Shown: positions 1-5,352 of the stretch, piece by piece
Numbering within the stretch: the first letter of the stretch is position 1
Layout: each line of letters opens with the position of its first letter
Assembly: GCA_018679695.1 (NCBI GenBank)
Contig: JAHHKH010000334.1
Coordinates: 1-6,274 of the forward strand
DNA length: 6,274 bases
Origin: Maribacter sp.
GTDB taxonomy: Bacteria; Bacteroidota; Bacteroidia; Flavobacteriales; Flavobacteriaceae
Direction of reading: 5' to 3'
Position numbers and translations under genes: made by a program
Notes under the pieces: generated by a model
What the model was told of the DNA's origin: nothing
The model's database searches: none
Seen by the model: the letters and a program-made list of their open reading frames with translations, nothing else

Positions 1-85
1 GGTCTACGGTATTGTAAACAACGACCAATTAGTCCTAGTATAGTGCCTAATGTTCCAATCGCCATAATTAAAGAACCTGTATTAA

Positions 86-409
86 ATGGATACTGTTAAA
101 GAAGGAAAAACAACTGCGATAGTGGCATATCTCACCATTATTGGGGCATTGATAGCAATTACTATGAACATGGAACCAAAAAATGATTTTGCACGATTTC
201 ACATACGACAGGCATTTGGCTTACATTTAATGTTTCATGGTTTTGCCCTGTTTTCTAGTGTGTGGTTTAATGAATATGCGCTTTATGGTCTATATCTGTG
301 TTATTTTATGCTCTGGATATATGGGTTTTTGGGTGCTTTAAGCGATAAAAAACAAATGGTCCCAGCAATTGGTGCTTATTTTCAAAAATGGTTTACTTTT
401 ATTTCATAA
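86..409 (+). CDS. Small three-helix membrane protein, DUF4870/Tic20-like
   Basis: This 107-residue protein is almost entirely hydrophobic. It has three likely membrane segments at about residues 10-27, 43-61 and 65-86, with short polar termini. The stretch FARFHIRQAFGL (residues 35-46), between helices 1 and 2, resembles the 'F-x-R-F-H-x-x-Q-A' signature I associate with DUF4870/Tic20-like proteins. The C-terminal pattern of a proline-containing turn followed by FQKWF also fits. Such proteins are sometimes labelled 'import component protein' in Bacteroidota, but no transport function is established for the bacterial members. The ATG at 86 is the only sensible start. The stop is followed after one base by the ATG of the next gene, so the two are almost certainly co-transcribed and perhaps translationally coupled. 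The family assignment is from memory of the motif. Confidence 0.8.
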   Translation: MDTVKEGKTTAIVAYLTIIGALIAITMNMEPKNDFARFHIRQAFGLHLMFHGFALFSSVWFNEYALYGLYLCYFMLWIYGFLGALSDKKQMVPAIGAYFQKWFTFIS

Positions 410-410
410 T

Positions 411-1070
411 ATGACTACTGCCCCTCTTTCCTTAACCCATCTTATAAAACCTTCTTCTTTGAAAAAAGGAAAACCTCCCGTTTTGTTTATGTTTCATGGC
501 TATGGTAGTAATGAAGAGGACCTTTTTTCATTTGCATCGGAATTACAGCCTGAACTTTGCATTATATCGGTAAGGGCCCCTTATCCGATGGAACCATTTG
601 GTCACGCTTGGTATGCCATTAATTTTGATGCTGAAAAGGGTAAGTGGAGCGATGAGGACCAAGCAATTGATTCTAGGGAAAAAATAGTTGCCTTTATCGA
701 TGAAGCTTGCAATACTTACGGTTTGGACACTAATCGCATTACTTTACTAGGTTTTAGTCAAGGAACTATTCTCTGTTATGCCATAGCACTTTCCTATCCA
801 GATAAAATCAAGAATGTTGTCGCTTTAAGTGGTTATATCAATCAAAACATAATCACCGATAATTATAAGGGCAAGGATCATTCCCAACTTAAGATTTATG
901 CTTCACATGGACAGGTAGATCAAGTCATACCACCTGAATGGGCACAAAAAACACCGGAAATACTAAAGCCATTGGGCATACAGTTTGTATATGAGGAATT
1001 CCCTGTGGGACATGGCGTAGCTCCTCAAAATTTTTATTCTTTCAAAAAATGGTTAGACGATAAGTTTTAA
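411..1070 (+). CDS. Alpha/beta hydrolase, phospholipase/carboxylesterase family
   Basis: This 219-residue serine hydrolase matches the Abhydrolase_2 (COG0400) esterase/lysophospholipase-like family in length and motifs. The oxyanion-hole segment FHGYGSNEED is near residues 28-37. The nucleophile elbow is GFSQG with Ser116. The acid is Asp170 in HGQVDQVIP and the base is His201 in GHGVAP, giving a complete Ser-Asp-His triad in the expected order. There is no signal peptide, so it should act in the cytoplasm, hydrolysing carboxylic ester or acyl bonds of an unknown substrate. The frame is open back to a TTG at 369, but that would overlap the upstream gene by about 40 bases. The ATG at 411, one base after the upstream stop, is the better start. 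The last bases overlap the stop of the convergent gene at 1067. Substrate specificity cannot be read from the sequence. Confidence 0.92.
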   Translation: MTTAPLSLTHLIKPSSLKKGKPPVLFMFHGYGSNEEDLFSFASELQPELCIISVRAPYPMEPFGHAWYAINFDAEKGKWSDEDQAIDSREKIVAFIDEACNTYGLDTNRITLLGFSQGTILCYAIALSYPDKIKNVVALSGYINQNIITDNYKGKDHSQLKIYASHGQVDQVIPPEWAQKTPEILKPLGIQFVYEEFPVGHGVAPQNFYSFKKWLDDKF

Positions 1071-1561
1071 TTACTACGCGTATATAAAAGATGATCGATT
1101 AAGGTAAAGTCTACCGCCATATCATCCTTCAGTTCGTATTTAATCAACAATTCTCCCCAGAACTTGCCATCGGAAAAGTCTGCCACTATCCACTTATGAT
1201 TAAGTATTTTGATCTTGTTCAGTTTAAAATCACTTTTCATGCCCTCATAGGGAATTAAGGGATTGTCACCTTTGGTTTCATTGGTTTCCAATAATTTATC
1301 GGAAATATAGCGATTTGGGTCCTCCAAACCTAAATGGTCATAGTAGGCCAAGGCATCGTCATTGTTCTCCAATGAAAAGTATTGCATATCCAAAACCCTA
1401 AGCTGTGAATTTTGTAGTGAATCTTTTAAACCATCGAAATTTGCTTTAAGTTTTTCAATCTTAGCATCCTTGTCCTTTTGCATTTTACCATTACTCACGA
1501 CCATAAAAAGACATATCAGAGCGGCAAAAACAAACAGATATAGGAAAATTTTATTTTTCAT
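1067..1561 (-). CDS. Membrane-anchored protein of unknown function
   Basis: This 164-residue protein has a single hydrophobic segment at about residues 4-23 preceded by Lys residues, consistent with an uncleaved N-terminal anchor or signal sequence. A charged, heptad-like stretch at about 27-58 could form a short coiled coil. It is followed by a compact soluble domain (about 60-164) rich in Asp, Tyr and Trp, with segments such as WIVADFSDGKFWGELLI. I do not recognise a catalytic motif. I recall similar flavobacterial proteins being labelled 'hydrolase', but nothing visible here supports that name. The topology suggests the soluble domain lies in the periplasm. The start lies 10 bases after the stop of the upstream MBL-fold gene, so the two probably form one operon. 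Its TAA shares bases with the TAA of the convergent hydrolase gene, and no terminator separates them. Confidence 0.8.
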   Translation of the reverse strand: MKNKIFLYLFVFAALICLFMVVSNGKMQKDKDAKIEKLKANFDGLKDSLQNSQLRVLDMQYFSLENNDDALAYYDHLGLEDPNRYISDKLLETNETKGDNPLIPYEGMKSDFKLNKIKILNHKWIVADFSDGKFWGELLIKYELKDDMAVDFTLIDHLLYTRSN

Positions 1562-1571
1562 GGATTCTTGA

Positions 1572-2336
1572 TTAGAGGGTTAATTGAAGATTGTCATAGG
1601 CCAAATGTACATTTTTTGGGAGTTCTTTTTCGATGGCTTCATGAAACCCTAAAAGATGGCTGATGTGCGTGATATATGCCCGCTGCGGACTAACCAGGGC
1701 TACGAATTCCAAAGCCTCCTCCAAATTGAAATGGGAATGGTGCGGTTCTTTTCTTAATGCATTGATTACTAAAATTTTAGTGCCCTTTATCTTTTCTACT
1801 TCTTCACTGTCTACAGTTTTGACATCGGTCAGGTAAGTGAAGTCATTTATACGAAATCCAAAGACCTGTATCCTATTGTGATGGGCATTGATGGGGATAA
1901 CCAATTGGCCCCCGATTTTAAAAGGGGCATTATTCTCTATCAGGTGCACCTCAACAGCAGGTGCCCCGGGGTAGCGATCTTCATCGGCAAAAATATAATC
2001 GAAACGGATTTTTAATGATTCAGCAACCCTTTTATGCGCATAAATTGGAATATCCCCCTGACGAAAAAAGTAAGGTCTTATATCATCTATTCCGGCGGTA
2101 TGATCAGCATGTTCATGGGTAAAAAGAACGCCATCCAATTTGGTTACATTGTGGGTCAGCATTTGTTGTCTAAAATCGGGGCCGCAATCGATTACAAAAT
2201 TATAATCCTCCCACGACAAAAGTACAGAAACCCTTAATCTTTTGTCTTTGGGGTCCTTACTTAAGCAAACCGGGTGATTGCTCCCAATTACAGGGATTCC
2301 CTGCGATGTTCCCGTGCCTAAAAATGTGATTTTCAA
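1572..2336 (-). CDS. PhnP-like MBL-fold metallo-hydrolase
   Basis: This 254-residue metallo-beta-lactamase-fold protein begins with the MKITFLGTGTSQG strand-loop typical of the PhnP/COG1235 and RNase Z-like branch. The metal motif HEHADH is at residues 74-79. Further likely ligands are His152 or His153 (NAHHN), Asp171 (TYLTD) and a C-terminal THISH (His224/His227), so the two-metal phosphodiesterase-type site looks complete. E. coli PhnP has an extra structural zinc site built on Cys21, Cys23 and Cys26. Here the equivalent segment is GSNHPVC, retaining only Cys24 with His21 in between, so that site is altered or absent. No phn genes are nearby, so a phosphonate role is not supported; a cyclic phosphodiesterase or other small-molecule hydrolase is possible. 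It is the first gene of a - strand pair, with a promoter box at 2355-2362. Confidence 0.9.
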   Translation of the reverse strand: MKITFLGTGTSQGIPVIGSNHPVCLSKDPKDKRLRVSVLLSWEDYNFVIDCGPDFRQQMLTHNVTKLDGVLFTHEHADHTAGIDDIRPYFFRQGDIPIYAHKRVAESLKIRFDYIFADEDRYPGAPAVEVHLIENNAPFKIGGQLVIPINAHHNRIQVFGFRINDFTYLTDVKTVDSEEVEKIKGTKILVINALRKEPHHSHFNLEEALEFVALVSPQRAYITHISHLLGFHEAIEKELPKNVHLAYDNLQLTL

Positions 2337-2354
2337 CCCTTCAACTATTTATTT

Positions 2355-2362
2355 CAAATTTA
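2355..2362 (-). promoter_or_regulatory. Putative -7 promoter element for the MBL-fold gene
   Basis: On the - strand this reads TAAATTTG, an exact match to the Bacteroidota -7 consensus TAnnTTTG. It lies 18 bases upstream of the ATG, implying a leader of about 14 nt. A TTG (CAA at 2388-2390 on +) lies 25 bases upstream, slightly beyond the usual 17-23 base spacing, so the -33 half is weak. Confidence 0.45.
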
Positions 2363-2396
2363 TAACTAATTTATTTAAAAGATTACCCAATCTTAT

Positions 2397-2404
2397 TAAC
2401 TTTG
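2397..2404 (+). promoter_or_regulatory. Putative -7 promoter element for the 486-residue protein gene
   Basis: TAACTTTG is an exact match to TAnnTTTG and ends 20 bases before the ATG at 2425, implying a short leader of about 15-18 nt. No clear TTG -33 element precedes it at the usual distance; the region is only T-rich. Its position supports the ATG at 2425 over the upstream TTG at 2278. Confidence 0.5.
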
Positions 2405-2424
2405 TTCGAAACAAAAACCATTGT

Positions 2425-3885
2425 ATGTCTTCGATTCTAAAGAGGGACACAGCTTTTGAAAACATTCCTTCAATCAAGGCCAAAACCTTGAGGATAAATT
2501 TAAACCCCGACATTTACGGAACTTTTGCAGAAATAGGAGCTGGGCAGGAAACTGCCAGGCACTTTTTCAGGGCTGGTGGCGCTTCTGGAACCATTGCCAA
2601 GGCAATGAGTGCTTATGACAAGGAGTTTAGTGATGCAATTTACGGGGTAGAAGCAGATGGAAGGTACGTAACACAACCCAGGCTCAAAACCATGTTGTCC
2701 CACGAAATGCAACTTATGGAAGAGCGCATTACCAGGGACAAACATCCTGATAGATTGTTCTTTTCATATGCCAATACGGTCGCAACCATTGATTTTTCAA
2801 AAAGGTATAAGGGACATGGTTGGATAGGGATTCGGTTTCAATTGGAACCGGATCAGAAGGAGTTGGACGAAATCGTTTTGCATATTCGTTTTAAACAAAA
2901 TGAAGCTAGGTTACAACAGGAAACCTTAGGTATATTAGGGGTTAATCTAATTTACGGCGCTTTTTACAAATACCATAAGCCAAGAAAATTGCTCAAGTAT
3001 CTTTATGACCATATAGACAGGGATACCGTAGAAATCGACATGATCAACTTTTCAGGGCCCAATTTTAAAAATGTTGATAATAGGCTGATTAGCTTACAGT
3101 TAATTCGCAATGGAATGACCGATGCAGTAATGTTCGGTCCTGATGGAAATAACTTACTCCCTGCCGCAAAGCTTTATAAAAAGAACATATTGGCTTTAAG
3201 AGGTAGTTTTAGGCCGGTGACGAAGGTCAATATGGATATGTTTGAAAAATCGTATGAAATTTTTATACGGGATCCGGCAGTTGATGAAGACAAGACGATC
3301 GTACTATTTGAAATAACTTTGTCAAACCTTAAAGCGTCAGGTGAAATAGACGAACGGGACTTTATGGATAGGGCCGAATTATTATGCTCTATGGGTCATA
3401 CGGTTATGATTTCGAACTTCCAAGAGTATTATAAGCTGGTAGAATACTTTAACAACTATACCAAAGCGAAAATCGGGTTGACCATGGGGGTAATCAACCT
3501 AGTTGATATTTTTGACGAAAAATACTATCGCCATCTGAGTGGAGGTATTTTAGAGGCTTTTGGAAAGCTGTTCTTTAAGGAACTGCAAGTCTATCTTTAT
3601 CCAATGAAGAATACCGAAACGGGTCAGATAATGACAAGTAACAATGTAAAGGTACATCCAAGGATGAAAGAACTCTATAAGTTCTTTAAATACAATGGTA
3701 AGGTAATGGATATCATAGATTACGATCCGGAGATTATGCATATTTTCTCTCGGGATGTGTTTAAGAAAATCGTAAACCACGAAGAGGGATGGGAAGATGC
3801 TGTACCTGAAGGTATTCCTGAAATCATAAAAGAAAAGAATCTATTTGGCCCTAAGACCGAAAAACAGACCGAGGAAAAAGTTTGA
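2425..3885 (+). CDS. Conserved cytosolic protein of unknown function
   Basis: This 486-residue protein has no signal peptide, no membrane segment and no enzyme motif that I can identify with confidence. A Gly/Ala-rich N-terminal part (about 36-60, AEIGAGQETARHFFRAGGAS) could be a ligand- or nucleotide-binding loop. The middle (about 200-270) holds FGPDGNNLLPAA and a following RGSFRPVTK segment. Residues about 290-365 look like alternating strands and helices of an alpha/beta domain. The charged C-terminal tail is probably disordered. I recall flavobacterial relatives being labelled 'TonB-dependent receptor' or 'nicotinate-nucleotide adenylyltransferase'. The first is contradicted by the absence of a signal peptide, plug or barrel strands; the second by the absence of an HxGH-type motif. 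The frame is open to a TTG at 2278, but that would lie inside the divergent MBL-fold gene. The ATG at 2425 sits properly behind a promoter box. Confidence 0.85.
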   Translation: MSSILKRDTAFENIPSIKAKTLRINLNPDIYGTFAEIGAGQETARHFFRAGGASGTIAKAMSAYDKEFSDAIYGVEADGRYVTQPRLKTMLSHEMQLMEERITRDKHPDRLFFSYANTVATIDFSKRYKGHGWIGIRFQLEPDQKELDEIVLHIRFKQNEARLQQETLGILGVNLIYGAFYKYHKPRKLLKYLYDHIDRDTVEIDMINFSGPNFKNVDNRLISLQLIRNGMTDAVMFGPDGNNLLPAAKLYKKNILALRGSFRPVTKVNMDMFEKSYEIFIRDPAVDEDKTIVLFEITLSNLKASGEIDERDFMDRAELLCSMGHTVMISNFQEYYKLVEYFNNYTKAKIGLTMGVINLVDIFDEKYYRHLSGGILEAFGKLFFKELQVYLYPMKNTETGQIMTSNNVKVHPRMKELYKFFKYNGKVMDIIDYDPEIMHIFSRDVFKKIVNHEEGWEDAVPEGIPEIIKEKNLFGPKTEKQTEEKV

Positions 3886-3902
3886 ACATAAGCTCAATAA
3901 AT

Positions 3903-3934
3903 AAAACGTCCTGAATTTGATATCAGGACGTTTT
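3903..3934. terminator. Bidirectional intrinsic terminator
   Basis: A 12-bp inverted repeat (3903-3914 with 3923-3934), core ACGTCCTGA/TCAGGACGT, has an 8-base loop. It is followed by TTTTTT on the + strand and by a T-rich run on the - strand. It lies between the convergent ends of the 486-residue protein gene and bcp, and should terminate both. Confidence 0.88.
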
Positions 3935-3955
3935 TTATTAGGCCTAAATCATATG

Positions 3956-4408
3956 TTAATCGATTAATTGTGCCGCGTGATCTTTGGTCTTCACCTTATC
4001 AATGACTTTAACGATAATACCGTCTTCATTCAGAACAAAGGTCTTTCTATGGATACCATCATACTCACGGCCCATGAATTTTTTTGGACCCCAAACCCCA
4101 AACGTATTAATTACCGTATGATCCTCATCGGCCAATAGCGGAAATGGGAATTTGTATTTGTTCCTGAAATTTGACTGCCTTTTTTCAGAATCAGCACTTA
4201 CCCCTATCAAGTAAAAGCCCTGGGACTGTAATTCCTTGTAGTTGTCCCTTAGATTGCAGGCTTCTGCCGTGCAACCAGGCGTACTAGCCTTTGGATAGAA
4301 AAAAACAATCAATTTCTTTCCTGAATGGTCAGATAGTCTAAAAGTATTCCCATCTTGGTCTTTACTTGTAAAATCAGGAACCTTGTCCCCTACTTTTAAT
4401 GTATTCAT
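3956..4408 (-). CDS. bcp: Thiol peroxidase of the BCP/PrxQ peroxiredoxin family
   Basis: This 150-residue protein reduces hydrogen peroxide and organic hydroperoxides in the cytoplasm using thioredoxin as electron donor. The order is typical: VGDKVPDF near the N-terminus, the active-site segment YPKASTPGCTAEAC at about 38-51, and a conserved Arg121 in GIHRKTF. Cys46 is the peroxidatic cysteine. Cys51, five residues later, is in the resolving position used by atypical two-cysteine BCP enzymes (Cys45/Cys50 in E. coli). Length matches the family. The frame extends two codons further to a TTG at 4414, but the ATG at 4408 gives the usual BCP N-terminus. It is divergent from nth with 53 bases between, and convergent with the upstream 486-residue protein gene across a shared terminator. 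I did not find a clear TAnnTTTG box on its strand. Confidence 0.96.
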   Translation of the reverse strand: MNTLKVGDKVPDFTSKDQDGNTFRLSDHSGKKLIVFFYPKASTPGCTAEACNLRDNYKELQSQGFYLIGVSADSEKRQSNFRNKYKFPFPLLADEDHTVINTFGVWGPKKFMGREYDGIHRKTFVLNEDGIIVKVIDKVKTKDHAAQLID

Positions 4409-4420
4409 AGTCAATTTTTA

Positions 4421-4428
4421 TAAATTTG
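4421..4428 (+). promoter_or_regulatory. Putative -7 promoter element for nth
   Basis: TAAATTTG matches TAnnTTTG exactly and lies 33 bases before the nth ATG, within the 53-base bcp-nth gap. It implies a leader of roughly 30 nt. No clear TTG occurs at the -33 position, so the match may be coincidental in AT-rich DNA. Confidence 0.4.
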
Positions 4429-4461
4429 CAATTCTTTAATCATGGCTAATTTAAGCTTAAT

Positions 4462-5127
4462 ATGACAAAAAAAGAAAAGGTTGATTTCGTCATAAGTACA
4501 CTCAAGGAAATTTATCCCACAATACCTGTGCCTTTAGAACATAAAGACCCCTATACGCTTTTGATTGCCGTACTTTTATCCGCTCAAAGCACCGATGTTA
4601 GGGTTAATCAAATAACCCCTTTATTATTTGCAAAAGCAGCGAATCCGTATGACATGGTGCAATTAACGGTTGAAGAGATCCGCGAAATCATCAAACCCGT
4701 AGGTCTTTCCCCAACGAAATCAAAAGGTATCCACGGTTTGTCACAAATATTGATTGAAAAATATGATGGGCATGTTCCCAATGATATTGCGCTGCTTGAG
4801 GAATTGCCCTCGGTAGGACACAAAACAGCAAGTGTGGTGGTTTCCCAAGCATTTGGCACACCTGCATTCCCAGTAGATACGCATATTCATAGGCTAATGT
4901 ATCGATGGGGATTCTCAAATGGTAAAAACGTAGTCCAAACCGAAAAGGACGCCAAGCGTATTTTTCCGAAGGAATTATGGAACGATCTTCATCTACAGAT
5001 AATTTGGTATGGCCGGGAGTACTCACCGGCAAGGGGTTGGAAACTTGATAAAGACATTATAACGAAAACTATAGGTAGAAAAAAAGTATTGCACGATTAC
5101 CATAAAAATAAAAAGACCCGTATTTAA
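4462..5127 (+). CDS. nth: Endonuclease III, lacking the iron-sulfur cluster cysteines
   Basis: This 221-residue protein belongs to the HhH-GPD DNA glycosylase superfamily and should remove oxidised pyrimidines and cleave the abasic site during base excision repair. The helix-hairpin-helix ends in ELPSVGHKTA with the catalytic Lys121. The catalytic Asp139 is in PVDTHIHR. These match Lys120 and Asp138 of E. coli Nth and separate it from MutY, which lacks the Lys. SAQSTDVRVN at about 40-49 is the conserved substrate-side segment. The C-terminal loop that normally holds Cys-x6-Cys-x2-Cys-x5-Cys instead has Ser188, Leu195, Asp198 and Ile204 at the aligned positions, and the whole protein contains no cysteine. 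Flanking GRE and AR residues are kept, so this is substitution rather than truncation. The stop codon lies in the loop of the terminator hairpin. Confidence 0.95.
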   Translation: MTKKEKVDFVISTLKEIYPTIPVPLEHKDPYTLLIAVLLSAQSTDVRVNQITPLLFAKAANPYDMVQLTVEEIREIIKPVGLSPTKSKGIHGLSQILIEKYDGHVPNDIALLEELPSVGHKTASVVVSQAFGTPAFPVDTHIHRLMYRWGFSNGKNVVQTEKDAKRIFPKELWNDLHLQIIWYGREYSPARGWKLDKDIITKTIGRKKVLHDYHKNKKTRI

Positions 5128-5141
5128 CGGGTCTTTTTATT
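5107..5141. terminator. Bidirectional intrinsic terminator overlapping the nth stop codon
   Basis: A perfect inverted repeat of at least 14 bp (5107-5120 with 5128-5141), core AAAAAGACCCG/CGGGTCTTTTT, has a 7-base interval. The left arm encodes the last residues of nth and the TAA lies in the loop. The right arm reaches the TAA of the convergent small ORF at 5140-5142. U-rich runs flank the GC core on both strands, so it can end both nth and the sigma factor/small ORF transcript. Confidence 0.9.
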
Positions 5142-5283
5142 AGTTTAAGTTTATCTCAAACTGCATTTTGTTTTGGTGAACAATACAAAGTGACCGTGAA
5201 TAATTTGTCAAAAACTGGATTGTTTCGTTGCAGGCCATTACAGGACTGCTCTTTTTTTGATTCTCAAAGTAAATTTTTTCCAT
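5140..5283 (-). CDS. Small protein of unknown function downstream of the sigma factor
   Basis: This 47-residue ORF has a polar N-terminus, then ETIQFLTNYSRSL (about residues 20-32) as a likely amphipathic helix, and ends in KMQFEINLN. This layout resembles a group of short Bacteroidota proteins I remember, with a 'TIxFLxxYSKxL' helix and an 'MxFExxLN' terminus, whose function is unknown. It has no membrane segment. The frame is open to a TTG at 5328, which would add 15 hydrophobic residues, but the ATG at 5283 gives the form resembling those relatives. It lies 69 bases downstream of the sigma factor gene on the same strand with no terminator between, so it may be its operon partner. Its own stop touches the terminator shared with nth. 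Two cysteines (near residues 18 and 33) are present. It could still be a chance ORF. Confidence 0.6.
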   Translation of the reverse strand: MEKIYFENQKKSSPVMACNETIQFLTNYSRSLCIVHQNKMQFEINLN

Positions 5284-5352
5284 ATTGATAATAGTATTGT
5301 TATGTAAGAATAACGCAACTAAAATCAAAATATTGTTTTTACCCGTATAGTC

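Noticed and set aside
2..43. Open + frame entering from the left edge, ending ...NNDQLVLV then TAG
   Set aside because: It could be the tail of an upstream gene, but only 13 codons are visible and nothing identifies it.
1..65. - strand frame starting at ATG 65 with a hydrophobic start (MAIGTLGTILGLIGR) running off the left edge
   Set aside because: It looks membrane-like, but it would leave only 20 bases to the divergent gene at 86, with no promoter room, and just 21 codons are visible.
369..410. TTG-initiated extension of the alpha/beta hydrolase
   Set aside because: It overlaps the upstream membrane protein gene in another frame; the ATG at 411 follows that gene's stop directly and gives a normal family N-terminus.
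2278..2424. TTG-initiated 49-residue N-terminal extension of the 486-residue protein
   Set aside because: It overlaps the start of the divergent MBL-fold gene, precedes the likely promoter box at 2397-2404, and the extension looks like random intergenic translation.
4691..5032. 113-codon - strand frame inside nth, and similar long frames inside other genes
   Set aside because: They are antisense to well-supported genes, have no recognisable protein features, and are explained as shadow frames.
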